Below are positions 43,571-52,558 of a DNA stretch of 64,000 nucleotides, one piece after another (the first letter of the stretch is position 1; every line of letters begins with the position of its first letter). The DNA is from JBGASG01 sp046328035 (GTDB lineage Bacteria > Cyanobacteriota > Vampirovibrionia > Obscuribacterales > Obscuribacteraceae), in assembly GCA_046328035.1 (NCBI GenBank), contig JAXLXI010000006.1:186001-250000 (forward strand), given 5' to 3'. A program made the position numbers and the translations under genes. Under the pieces are notes generated by a model, which was given only the letters and a program-made list of their open reading frames with translations, made no database searches and was not told the DNA's origin.

Positions 43571-44217
43571 CCTTCGCGGGTGCTCGCCCAGACGATGCGG
43601 CTGCCACTTTCTATGGTGTCAAACGATTCGATTACCCAATCGTCGAGCAGCTCGCGCAATTCATCATCGCTGAAGTAGCGCAGCAGCATGCCCTTGCGAC
43701 CTTTGTCCGTGTAGACGTGCGTGCCGTCTTCCAGTTCGTAATACTCACCGGGTCCACCGCCGACCTTGTCGAAGCAGGCGAAAAGCAGACCGCCGGGTTT
43801 CAAAATTTTGTATAAGTCACTGAGCGTCCGGTCGGCCATTTCGTGTGGCAGGTGTTCAAAAATCGAGTTGGCAACGACAGCATCAAATGAACCCGGCTTG
43901 TAGTTCATCGACGAAATATCCCCGACCTCGAACTTAACGTGAACGAGATCTTCCTGCTCTGCCCAGGCGCGGGCTAAATTAATGGCCTGGTCGGCGATGT
44001 CAACGCCCAGTACGTTGATTCCGGCCCTGCCCAGAAAAATCGACAGCCAGCCGCTTCCGCAGCCCAAATCGAGCACCTGCTGGCAGTTTGCGGCATTGAG
44101 CCGATACGGGACCTTCTCGATGTAAGGCAGGTCGGGCATTTGGGTGTAAGGGGTCTTGACTGGTTTCCAAGCCCTGTCCCAAAAATCGATATTTTCCTGG
44201 TAAATCTTCGGGTCCAA
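43567..44217 (-). CDS. SAM-dependent methyltransferase
   Basis: The product has the class I methyltransferase fold: QVLDLGCGSGWLSIFLGRAG (motif I), VLGVDIADQAINLARA (motif II), GSFDAVVANSIFEHLPHEM (motif IV) and LYKILKPGGLLFACFD. The 216-aa length fits small-molecule or lipid O/N/C-methyltransferases; substrate unknown. It begins with a TTG, without a good ribosome-binding site, so the start is uncertain. It is convergent with the PotA-type gene (4-base overlap). Confidence 0.82.
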   Translation of the reverse strand: MDPKIYQENIDFWDRAWKPVKTPYTQMPDLPYIEKVPYRLNAANCQQVLDLGCGSGWLSIFLGRAGINVLGVDIADQAINLARAWAEQEDLVHVKFEVGDISSMNYKPGSFDAVVANSIFEHLPHEMADRTLSDLYKILKPGGLLFACFDKVGGGPGEYYELEDGTHVYTDKGRKGMLLRYFSDDELRELLDDWVIESFDTIESGSRIVWASTREG

Positions 44218-44411
44218 AGCCAGTGGCGCCCCCAGGCACTACAAAAGACGGAAAGGACCCATTGTCGCCCGTTTTCCATGTTCGGGACAAGTCTCAGGTA
44301 ATTAGTATTAAGGCCATATCTATAGCTAATGGTTAGTGGGCTGGAAAGCCGGGTAACAGAAGAAATGGGGGATGCAGGAAATGGCGGGGAAGCTCGCCTG
44401 GTTACTCACAG

Positions 44412-47400
44412 ATGGCTGATAGAGACCGCTCCCAACTTTTCATGATGCTCGTCCAGCAGTCCGGCCCCGGATCGCTGGCAGTGAGCCATTTGCCGCCCGA
44501 ATTATTTCTGCTTTTCATTCGCAAAATCGAGGGAATGGTCCTGAAACAGGGATGGTCTCCGATTTTTACATTCTGGTCCAGCCGTAGCGCGCGCCGCCTG
44601 CTTCCCGAAGGTCCAGGTTACCGCCAGCTGATGACCGATGCCTTTTGCGTCTCAATGTTTTCCGAAGACAGGCAAGACAAGCATGACGAGTTTTGCTTCA
44701 TGGTGGAGAGCAAGTCTTTGTGCCTGGTTCTCTATGGCCGCGAGCTCGACAATGCCGGCGGCGAAGACGACTCCAGGGGAACGTTCCAGTGCGTGGGCTC
44801 CTGCGATCCCCTGACGGTGCGCCGCGCCTACCAGTTGATGTTTCCTCTCTGGCAGTTCGTCGATCTGCCGGAGGCAAACAATCTCGAAGATGCCCGCGCC
44901 AATGCTGCCGCAGCCAACAGTTCCGCGCAATTCGTGCAGGAAGCCCGGGTTGCCTGGCCGGTAATTAAAGCCGGGGGCGAAGTGAAAACTGCCACTGCGA
45001 CAGCGACGGCGACACAGCCGCCGCCCCTGCCTGTGATTCCGGTGAAAAACGGCAATGGCGACGGGCACAACGAAACACCGGAAGCGAATGCGCGCTATGT
45101 CGACCTGACTCAGATGTCCTCGGAAGATGGACCGATTGTGCCTCCTGATACGGCACCAGATCCGGTATCAGGCATCAGTGTTCCGGTGCCGCCTAAAGAC
45201 AAGGATAAGGACAAAGACAAGTCCAAGCAAAAACGCGACAACAAAGCACTGAAGGACCTGCGGCAGGTCTGGACAAATATATCGGACGAAGAGCGGATTG
45301 TGTTTCCGCCCGACGCCCAGAAGATTATTCGCGATATCGTCGGGCAACTGCGTCACTCCAGTGACCTGTCTTCGATTTTGCAGATGACGATTGAAGGGCT
45401 GACGGACGTCAGTCATGCCGACCGCGGTTTGATCTGGCAGGTGGTCGGCGACCAGCTGACAGTCACCAACGAACACGCGCCGAACGGGCACACTTGCTTC
45501 AGCGGCACCAACCTCGGTTCGCAAGAATCAACCGCAATCGTGTTGGACTTCCTCTCGCGCTTCCCGGACGAGGGCGGCACGGGCGTTATCGGAAACCCCG
45601 ACACGGGACAGGATCAGAAGCTCCACAAAATGTCGCCAACGTTGGCGTCACTGGTCGAACTTGGCGGAGTGAAAGCCCGTCTGGTTGCCCAGTTGCGTTG
45701 CCGCGGCATATTCAGCGGGTTTCTAGAGTTGCAGCAGTGCTCTTCAACGCGCGATTGGTCGGAAGAAGACGCGGCAATTTTGCAGAGCGTTGCAGAAGTA
45801 CTGTCCTTCGTCGTCCAACAAGCATTCGACTTATCCAAGATCGAGCAAGACGCGGACGAGATGAAACTCATCAACGAGATCTCGTCCCTGTTCAGAGAAT
45901 CCAAAGGTCAGCGCAGCCAGGACACGCTCGCCAAGTCGGTCATGCTGGTGGCGGAGCACATGGGCTTCACGCATTCGCAGATCTATCTATTCAATGAAGA
46001 AGAACAAAATCTGCAGTCGCAAATGGCTGATTCCAGCCAGTCTGAAACCGTCGATCTCTCGGCCAAAGACAATCCATTTGTGCAGGTCTTCGAATCTGGT
46101 CGCGGTAAAGTCGTCAACGCCGAGTACACGCGCAAAGGCGATCCATTTTTCGGACATGACACTGCACTGATCGTGCCGCTCTTGTCGGAAGGCGAGCGCC
46201 TGGGCGTTCTGGGATTGTGGGAGCGCTCACCCGGCACATCCGCATTTCGAGCGCAGGATAGAGAACTGGCATTGACCATCGCCGGTAACCTGGCCAGCAT
46301 TATTCGTGCCGACCAGGCGATCGCGCAGATACGCGCCGACCGCGCTCGCGAACAGTTGATCAACCGCGTCAGCCAAGAAATCCGTCAATCGATCAAAGAG
46401 CTGGATCAGATTTTCGAAACGTTGGTCAATTTGCTGACCGAACACTTGAAGCTCGATCTCTGCGTGGTATCGCTCTTCGATCAGCAGAATAATTCATTCG
46501 TCAACTCCAAGATTACCGGCGACCTGACTAATGCCGAAGAACCGCTCACTGCCCACTTCGCCGAGCAATTATTCGAAGCGGTCATGGAGCATTTGCAGAA
46601 GGGGCAGATAATCATTCTCTATCCCGATGATATTCGGGAGAAGCTGGCGCCGCTGGAAATCGTGCCGCCCGGCATGATCAAGATGATCACTCTGGTGCCG
46701 CTCGTACAGGGCGAAAGCTTCAAAGGTGCACTGTGCATGGTGTCATGCGAGCGTGCCCGCCCGTTTGCCGTCAAAGACATGAAGATGATTCAGGATCTGG
46801 CAGACCGAGTGGCGGTGGTGGTAACCCACAAAGAACTGTTCGAACAGGTCGAGCGGCAGGCGGTCACCGATCCGATGACGGGTCTGTACAACAGGCGTTA
46901 TTTCCAGGAACAGCTGGTTCGAGAACTCGATCGTAACCAACGATTCGGTCACCCGTTCTCGTATATCATCCTCGATCTTGATTTCCTGAAGAAGATCAAC
47001 GATACGCTCGGTCACCAATTTGGTGATGCGGCAATCAAACATATTGCGGCTGTGTTGAAGAAGAGCATCCGCGACGTCGACACGACCGCGCGATACGGCG
47101 GCGAGGAATTTGTGGTACTGCTGCCGGAAACCGATGTTGCCGGCGCCCGCATCGTTGCCGACCGTATGTGCGCATCTATTAGAGAGAAGGAAGTGGAAGG
47201 AATCGGGACGGTGACTGCCTCGATTGGTGTGGCAACCTATCCGGTCGACGCGCAAGATGCGGCGCACCTGACTGAACTTGCCGACCAGGCGCTCTATCTG
47301 GCGAAGCACCGGGGAAGAAACCAGGTGTGCTCCGTGTCCGAAGATCTCTTGCCCACGCTTGATGAAAGCGGCGAGAAGACCGTCCCGGAACCGAAGCGCG

Positions 47401-48050
47401 ATGCGCCGCTGAAACCGAAGACGGAAGAACTCGCTTCCATCGATCTCAAACTAATTGCCGAACACGGATTGCTGGGTATTCTCGGCGCCGTCGTTAAAAT
47501 GATCGAGGCACGCGACGCGTACACAACCGAGCGGTCGCCCCGCGCCGCTGATTACGCTACACGGATTGCGGCTTCGCTGCACTTATCCAAAGATCATTCG
47601 ACGATCATTTCGCTGGCGGCGATTTTGCACAACGTCGGCAAGATTGCCGTCGACGAGCAGATATTGCAGAAGAAAGGTCCACTCACGGAAGAAGAGCGCA
47701 AAATTATCGAAACTGCACCGACTATCGGTGCCAAGATTTTGGAGCCGGCGAAGCACTTGTTCCGCGTGGCGTCCGTTGTCGAGGCGTATCACGAGCACTG
47801 GGACGGCACCGGCTATCCGAAAGGATTGAAGGGCGAAGAAATTCCGCTCGAGTCGCGCATCGTTGCTCTTGCTGATGCGTATGTCGCCATGACCAGCGAC
47901 CGCCCATATCGCAAAGCGCTTTCTAAAGAAGAGGCGATGAAGCTGATTGCCGATGGTGCCAACAAAGAGTGGGATCCGCGGTTGGTGAAAATCTTCTTGA
48001 ATCTGCTCGGTCGAGAAAGCACCTCCGGTAGCACCGCTGCTGGTGCGTAG
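44412..48050 (+). CDS. Multi-GAF GGDEF and (degenerate) HD-GYP signalling protein
   Basis: This 1212-aa soluble protein has, in order, an N-terminal domain (about 1-165, possibly DICT-like), a Pro-rich and KDKDKDKDK-containing linker (about 190-285), and three GAF domains (about 305-470, 480-640, 650-810). A GGDEF domain (about 825-980) and a C-terminal HD-GYP-like domain (about 1020-1200) follow. The cyclase active site is GGEEF (896-900) with RDVD (887-890) exactly five residues before it, an intact I-site for product inhibition. The HD-GYP domain keeps DGTGYP but has lost several metal ligands: TTERS for TxxHS, LHNVGK for HDxGK, TAPTIG for HPxxG and YHEH for HHE. It therefore probably makes c-di-GMP and does not degrade it. 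Confidence 0.9.
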   Translation: MADRDRSQLFMMLVQQSGPGSLAVSHLPPELFLLFIRKIEGMVLKQGWSPIFTFWSSRSARRLLPEGPGYRQLMTDAFCVSMFSEDRQDKHDEFCFMVESKSLCLVLYGRELDNAGGEDDSRGTFQCVGSCDPLTVRRAYQLMFPLWQFVDLPEANNLEDARANAAAANSSAQFVQEARVAWPVIKAGGEVKTATATATATQPPPLPVIPVKNGNGDGHNETPEANARYVDLTQMSSEDGPIVPPDTAPDPVSGISVPVPPKDKDKDKDKSKQKRDNKALKDLRQVWTNISDEERIVFPPDAQKIIRDIVGQLRHSSDLSSILQMTIEGLTDVSHADRGLIWQVVGDQLTVTNEHAPNGHTCFSGTNLGSQESTAIVLDFLSRFPDEGGTGVIGNPDTGQDQKLHKMSPTLASLVELGGVKARLVAQLRCRGIFSGFLELQQCSSTRDWSEEDAAILQSVAEVLSFVVQQAFDLSKIEQDADEMKLINEISSLFRESKGQRSQDTLAKSVMLVAEHMGFTHSQIYLFNEEEQNLQSQMADSSQSETVDLSAKDNPFVQVFESGRGKVVNAEYTRKGDPFFGHDTALIVPLLSEGERLGVLGLWERSPGTSAFRAQDRELALTIAGNLASIIRADQAIAQIRADRAREQLINRVSQEIRQSIKELDQIFETLVNLLTEHLKLDLCVVSLFDQQNNSFVNSKITGDLTNAEEPLTAHFAEQLFEAVMEHLQKGQIIILYPDDIREKLAPLEIVPPGMIKMITLVPLVQGESFKGALCMVSCERARPFAVKDMKMIQDLADRVAVVVTHKELFEQVERQAVTDPMTGLYNRRYFQEQLVRELDRNQRFGHPFSYIILDLDFLKKINDTLGHQFGDAAIKHIAAVLKKSIRDVDTTARYGGEEFVVLLPETDVAGARIVADRMCASIREKEVEGIGTVTASIGVATYPVDAQDAAHLTELADQALYLAKHRGRNQVCSVSEDLLPTLDESGEKTVPEPKRDAPLKPKTEELASIDLKLIAEHGLLGILGAVVKMIEARDAYTTERSPRAADYATRIAASLHLSKDHSTIISLAAILHNVGKIAVDEQILQKKGPLTEEERKIIETAPTIGAKILEPAKHLFRVASVVEAYHEHWDGTGYPKGLKGEEIPLESRIVALADAYVAMTSDRPYRKALSKEEAMKLIADGANKEWDPRLVKIFLNLLGRESTSGSTAAGA

Positions 48051-48635
48051 CAGCGCACCGCATATAGTGGCAATCTAGAAACTATCGTAGATCGTATCTC
48101 AGGGGCAAGGCATAGGGTTTCTGTCAAGCCCAAAAACGTCATGGGTAGCCATCTGATGGGCGTTCTCAAGAGCACCTTAATCTTCTCTTAAACATCTTCC
48201 CATCGGCATATCCCTCTGCTATTGTATTTACATGATCGCAGCTCTCCATCTGTTAGCTAGCGGGTAAGCTGAAATATAGCCCCGACATACATGATGAAGC
48301 ATTAGATGTGACCTGCAGGTCGGTAGATAGTAAAAGTACAGGAGCAAGCCCCTTGTGCCCGGTGGGTGAACCGGCAAGGGGCTTGAGTCATTTTCAGGGT
48401 GCCACCGCCGGCGGTATCGCGGCAGGCGCCGGCCGCGCAACCGGACTGAAGCCCTTAATAGCAGAAATGCCGCGGCTGATTGCGGTTGTCCTAAGACGAT
48501 CGCTGCGGCGACCTTGCTGGCGCCGATGTCCAAGACCCGCGCTGCTCGTATATACACAAAGAGTCCCGTCTTCTGTTTGGTCCTGGCAGTTCATTTGTCG
48601 GGACGTGTGGTCGCTGCTGGGAGGAGATGCGTATC
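48051..48635. other. Non-coding gap with a long hairpin
   Basis: This 585-base region has two open frames of about 110 codons (one per strand), but neither looks like a protein. It holds the long hairpin listed next and TATTGTATTTAC-like AT-rich stretches that could be promoter elements. It may contain an unannotated RNA. Confidence 0.35.
48345..48385. repeat. Long inverted repeat / stem-loop
   Basis: CAAGCCCCTTG (48345-48355) pairs with CAAGGGGCTTG (48375-48385), giving an 11-bp perfect outer stem. Its 19-base interior contains a second small stem (CCGGT/ACCGG). There is no good T-run, so it is not an obvious terminator. It could stabilise an mRNA leader for the downstream gene. Confidence 0.6.
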
Positions 48636-49064
48636 ATGGATCGAAGCACTGCCTATGAACAACCAACTGCCGCGACCTTGCAGGGGCTTGATAGTGCGCT
48701 CATCTTGCGCATTTACCAACAGCCGCAACCGCTGGATCGGTCACCAGCGCCAGACGAACCCCGCACCGAGTCTTCGCGGACTGAGCCAACTAATGAGCCA
48801 GGAGAGGACCGGCTGTTCAAACAGGTTTGGGAATTGGCGCGAGGGGCCCTCGCTGGCGACACGCGTTCGGAAGCCACGCTTCAGCGGGGCATGACTTGGC
48901 TGCGCACTACAAACCGACTTTTATATGAAGATCTAATTGATCGACTCTCTGGACAAAGTGGAGTTGTTGTCAGTCCGCTAAGAAATGGGCTCAACAAGAT
49001 AACATTTTTTACTGACGACGGTAAGTTTTATCGCCGCCGATCCATCAGCCGAATTGGATGCTGA
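48636..49064 (+). CDS. N-terminal part of a probably frameshifted protein
   Basis: The 142-aa frame begins MDRSTAYEQPTAATLQGLDS. The ATG at 48636 follows a strong GGAGGAG site by nine bases. The frame ends with LNKITFFTDDGKFYRRRSIS, then a few residues and a stop. Its final residues run into the start of the next frame, which reads DPSAELDAEYGVATVLRDDD as if continuing the same protein. The two look like one protein broken by a one-base shift near 49031-49045. Alone it has no known domain: N-terminal low-complexity acidic part, then a helical segment. Confidence 0.6.
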   Translation: MDRSTAYEQPTAATLQGLDSALILRIYQQPQPLDRSPAPDEPRTESSRTEPTNEPGEDRLFKQVWELARGALAGDTRSEATLQRGMTWLRTTNRLLYEDLIDRLSGQSGVVVSPLRNGLNKITFFTDDGKFYRRRSISRIGC

Positions 49065-50157
49065 GTACGGCGTCGCGACCGTCCTTCGCGACGACGATGG
49101 TAATCTGCTCTATAAGTCCGAGGTTGTTACCGATAAGGGGTCCGTGGAGATCGGCTCTGCCGGAAATCCTCTCGAGCTGAAGGCTAAGTTGGAAAATTGG
49201 CGGCGCGAGACCGTTGGGCGGTTGTCTGGAGAATTCAATGTTTCGTTGAGTGCGGATGGCGACACGATGTTCAATGGTCCGCGCAATCGCTTCACAGGCA
49301 AGGAGGAAGGTCCTCGAACACCTTTGCGCAGTCCACGAATTGATGAATTGATCGCTGTCGAGCGGGCATTGATTAATGCAATCCCGAGTTATGTTTCACC
49401 CTATCCCAACGAAAAGAAGACTTTCATGTTCATCGCTGATAATTTTCCAAATCCGGGCGGAGCTTATGTATGGTGGGATGAGCGGGTGATTATTGGTGGT
49501 GACTATACCAAATACAACTGGTCGTTTTTGCAGTTCCAGGGAGCAATTGAGCATGAATTGGCCCACCAAGGACAGTACAATGTCAGAGATATTTCGTCGT
49601 ATGCAGCGCTCGGCTTCGTTTATGGCTGGATTCCGCGGTCTACAGAGCAAGGCGAAATTTATCGCGATGAACACGGTGAGCCACTGCAGTATTTCTTGCT
49701 GGGACGGGATGGATACTGTTATGAAGCTCAGTCAGGTGATGTGTGGGGGCGGGTCTCCGGGGCGGGACGACCGCTGGATGAAAGTGGAAAAGAGTCATCG
49801 CCAAGCAGCCATCCGCAACTTACTGTTAACAACGATCAGATGAGAGAGCTGGCACTTGTGCGTCCGCCGACGACTTATTTCACAACATTGTTTGAAGAAG
49901 ACGCAGAGGCCAGGATCTTGTTAAAAAGGGGGGAGAGAAGTCGAGCCGACCTACTCATGCATTATCCACAAGCTTACTACGCGGCAAAAAATGCCGACCA
50001 GCGCGAAATCGACCAACTTAGCCCGGGGATGATGCGATCGTCGGGCGGGACTCTCGTCCTGAACTCTGCCGAAAACCGCGAGCAGTTGGAGTCGTGGGAA
50101 CGGGCTCAACTTGAGACCAGGGAGCGTGCGCAGCGCGAGGGGTGGGAGCGATTCTGA
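49054..50157 (+). CDS. HExxH-containing protein, probably the C-terminal part of a frameshifted gene
   Basis: The frame starts at a TTG within the end of the previous frame and codes for 367 residues. It has the zinc-peptidase-like motif QGAIEHELAHQGQYN. Upstream sits RPVVF-like beta-rich sequence (FMFIADNFPNPGGAYVWWDE). The tail repeats ERAQLETRERAQREGWERF, an R/E-rich helix. A possible C-terminal glutamate ligand was not found with confidence. If joined to the upstream frame, the total is about 500 aa. It may be a toxin- or effector-like peptidase, but this is inference. Confidence 0.6.
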   Translation: MDAEYGVATVLRDDDGNLLYKSEVVTDKGSVEIGSAGNPLELKAKLENWRRETVGRLSGEFNVSLSADGDTMFNGPRNRFTGKEEGPRTPLRSPRIDELIAVERALINAIPSYVSPYPNEKKTFMFIADNFPNPGGAYVWWDERVIIGGDYTKYNWSFLQFQGAIEHELAHQGQYNVRDISSYAALGFVYGWIPRSTEQGEIYRDEHGEPLQYFLLGRDGYCYEAQSGDVWGRVSGAGRPLDESGKESSPSSHPQLTVNNDQMRELALVRPPTTYFTTLFEEDAEARILLKRGERSRADLLMHYPQAYYAAKNADQREIDQLSPGMMRSSGGTLVLNSAENREQLESWERAQLETRERAQREGWERF

Positions 50158-50179
50158 TCGCCGACGGTGGACGGCAAGG

Positions 50180-50398
50180 CTAATGTTTCGCTGGTGGGAC
50201 TGCTGTGTCTTCGTGTGCGGTGCAGATCAGTGCGCGCCCGCGTTCGCGTTTCTTGCATAGTTCGGGATCGTTGAAACGGCAGTCATCGCAGAGGAAACGG
50301 CTGCCGCGCCAGTTGCGCAGAGAATTCCAGCTGATCGCGCAAGCGCCGATGCAAACAGAGGCGAGCAGGGCGATTTCGATGATCTGGGCTGGTTCCAT
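50180..50398 (-). CDS. Small membrane protein with four-cysteine (zinc-ribbon-like) motif
   Basis: The 72-aa product starts MEPAQIIEIALLASVCIGAC (one membrane segment) and continues with FLCDDCRFNDPELCKKRERG and ALICTAHED. The CxxC...C...C spacing suggests zinc or iron-sulfur binding. It lies directly downstream of the Opp/Dpp-type permease genes, with 34 bases between, and may belong to that transcript. An AGGATG site precedes the ATG. Family not recognised. Confidence 0.7.
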   Translation of the reverse strand: MEPAQIIEIALLASVCIGACAISWNSLRNWRGSRFLCDDCRFNDPELCKKRERGRALICTAHEDTAVPPAKH

Positions 50399-50432
50399 TT
50401 CGGTTTCATCCTTTGTGCGCGTTGCGCGCTGG

Positions 50433-51575
50433 CTATTTGGAACCGTGGAGTTTCGGATCTAAGACATCGCGGAGCACATCGCCCACAGTGTTGAAGCAGA
50501 GGATCGTAATGAAGATCGCAATGCCCGGCGTAATCAGCCACGGGCGGTCGAGCAGATCGTTGACGTTATCCTGGGCTTCCTTGAGCATGTTGCCCCAGCT
50601 AGCGTCGGGCTGCTGAATACCCAGTCCGAGGAAACTCAAGCCGCTCTCCGAAAGGATGAAACTGGGAACCTGCAGCGTGGCAGAGATAATCAAGAAACTC
50701 GCAGTCTGCGGAATGACGTGTTTGAGCATGTTCCAGAACTCGGGCATGCCGGCGGCGCGCGCCGCTTCCACAAACTCTTCGTTGCGGATGGATAGCACCA
50801 TCCCGCGGATGATTCGAGCCAATCCCGCCCAGCCGATGAAGGACAGGATGACTGTGATTAATGCGAAGCGCTCGGAGCTGGTCATCTTGGGCGGCAATAT
50901 TGCTGCCAGTCCAATCAGCAGATAGAAACTTGGAATAGACATAACCGCTTCCGCGATACGCATCATCCAGTTATCGACGAGTCCGCCAAGAAAACCGGAA
51001 AGCCCGCCATAGGCAATGCCAATCGGGAAGGCGATGAATAGCCCGAGAAACCCGATGGTCAAACTTTTCTGGGCCCCGAAGAAAAGACGCGACCAGTTGT
51101 CTCGCCCACTGATGTCGGTGCCGAGTATGAATATGTGAGCGGGCGAATCAACGCCGAAGAGGTGGATGTTTCCTGGGATGATACCGAAAACGTGGTAATC
51201 CTCACCTGGATAAAACATCTTCAGTTCGTACTTCTTGTCGCGCACTTCCGAATATGTTTGTTTCAAGGTCATGGGATCGAATGTGCGTTCCATTCGATAA
51301 ACGTAGGGATTGACCAAGTTCCCTTTCTCGTCGTTCCAGTAAACCTCGGTGGGGGGCGCGTTGCCCAGTTCCGGATCGCTGTAGTGCATGCTGTAGGGCG
51401 AAAGCGGATCTGCCAGTGCTGCAGCCAAGTACAGAACGCCCAGCAGAATCAACGCGATGCGCGCCAGGCGATCTTCCCAGAGCCTTTGCCAGGGAGTTTT
51501 GCGCAGCGGAATGTTTTCCTCAACCGGTTTCGGCTTTGGCTCTAACAAAGGCAGTTCGCTTTGATCAACTGACAT
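50433..51575 (-). CDS. Opp/Dpp-type ABC transporter permease (DppC-like)
   Basis: This 380-aa polytopic protein has the N-terminal OppC region (WQRLWEDRLARIALILLGVL) and the EAA loop RNEEFVEAARAAGMPEFWNM. The segment ILGTDISGRDNWSRLFFGAQ is the typical DppC/OppC signature. With the DppB-like partner it forms a channel for peptides or related solutes. A large periplasmic insertion (about residues 60-160) is longer than in most DppC. The ATP-binding subunits are not found in the window. Confidence 0.9.
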   Translation of the reverse strand: MSVDQSELPLLEPKPKPVEENIPLRKTPWQRLWEDRLARIALILLGVLYLAAALADPLSPYSMHYSDPELGNAPPTEVYWNDEKGNLVNPYVYRMERTFDPMTLKQTYSEVRDKKYELKMFYPGEDYHVFGIIPGNIHLFGVDSPAHIFILGTDISGRDNWSRLFFGAQKSLTIGFLGLFIAFPIGIAYGGLSGFLGGLVDNWMMRIAEAVMSIPSFYLLIGLAAILPPKMTSSERFALITVILSFIGWAGLARIIRGMVLSIRNEEFVEAARAAGMPEFWNMLKHVIPQTASFLIISATLQVPSFILSESGLSFLGLGIQQPDASWGNMLKEAQDNVNDLLDRPWLITPGIAIFITILCFNTVGDVLRDVLDPKLHGSK

Positions 51576-51588
51576 AGATGTCTGCCTG

Positions 51589-52557
51589 TTACTCCAGGGT
51601 GATTCGGGGGTCGACCAGTTTTAGAAGAATGTCAGCAATCAAATTGCCGGCGATCAGCATGACGGCGCCTAACATGAGAGAGGCCATCACCAAGTTCATG
51701 TCTTTGGTTAACACGCCTTCCAGAGTCAATCGGCCCAGTCCCGGATAGGCGAGCACCGTCTCTGTAAGCGCCGCGCCGCTGAGGAGAGCCGCGAATTCGA
51801 ATCCGAGGAAAGTGACAAGTGGATTGATGGCGTTTCTCAATGCGTGTGCGTAAAGGACGCGGTTCTCCGGCAGACCTTTGGCGCGAGCGGTGCGCACGTA
51901 TTCGGCGCGCAGAACGTCGAGCAAGTTACCGCGCATTTGGCGCTGAATACCGGCCAGTCCAATGAAGGTCAAGACCGTGGTTGGAATCACGAGATGGTGT
52001 GCGATGTCGAGTTTTTGATGCCAGAAGTCCATCTCGAAGTGATTGGGGCTCGTCAAGCCGCCAATCGGAAACCACCCGGTTGCCAACGCTCCCATCAGCA
52101 AAAGTAGGGCGAAGAAAAATGGTGGCATCGACATACCGATTGCGCTGATCATGTTGAACAGTTTGTCGAGAAACTTCTGGCGGTGCACAGCGGCGTAAAT
52201 GCCCATTGGAATTGCAAATAGCCAGGTGAAGAAAATCGAGAGGCTGCTCAAAAGCAATGTGTTGCCGGCGCGATCCATCAACAGACTGGCCACCGGTGCT
52301 CCGGATACGGCCGTGCCCGGGTTCCCTTGCAGCAGAGCGACCAGCCAGCGGCCATAGCGCTCGATCGGGGGTTTGTTCAATCCAAGCCGTTCCTCCTCTG
52401 CTTTGATCGCCGCCTGCGAGATAGCAGGGTTTGCTTTCAATTGCGCTAGCGGATCGATTGGTGCCATCATCAGCATCGTGAAGCTCATAATCGAGATGAT
52501 GATCAGCAATGGAATAGATTGCAGAAACCGCTTGAGGATGTAGATCGGTATGGACAT
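51589..52557 (-). CDS. Opp/Dpp-type ABC transporter permease (DppB-like)
   Basis: The 322-aa product has the DppB/OppB N-terminus (YILKRFLQSIPLLIIISIMS), the Pro/Gly loop TAVSGAPVASLLMDRAGNTL, and the EAA loop LRAEYVRTARAKGLPENRVL. Six or so membrane segments are visible. It follows the second binding-protein gene almost directly and precedes the DppC-like gene by 13 bases, so the four genes form an operon. Confidence 0.92.
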   Translation of the reverse strand: MSIPIYILKRFLQSIPLLIIISIMSFTMLMMAPIDPLAQLKANPAISQAAIKAEEERLGLNKPPIERYGRWLVALLQGNPGTAVSGAPVASLLMDRAGNTLLLSSLSIFFTWLFAIPMGIYAAVHRQKFLDKLFNMISAIGMSMPPFFFALLLLMGALATGWFPIGGLTSPNHFEMDFWHQKLDIAHHLVIPTTVLTFIGLAGIQRQMRGNLLDVLRAEYVRTARAKGLPENRVLYAHALRNAINPLVTFLGFEFAALLSGAALTETVLAYPGLGRLTLEGVLTKDMNLVMASLMLGAVMLIAGNLIADILLKLVDPRITLE

Positions 52558-52558
52558 G

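Noticed and set aside
9582..46330. HIP1 (GCGATCGC) enrichment typical of many Cyanobacteria
   Set aside because: I see only a few copies (near 9583, 12793, 18937 and 46318), not far above chance for 64 kb, so no claim is made.
49003..49012. T-run as a programmed -1 slippery site
   Set aside because: The shift required between the two frames is +1 (or -2), and the coding-like sequence of frame 1 continues beyond the T-run, so the run is not the likely place of the shift.
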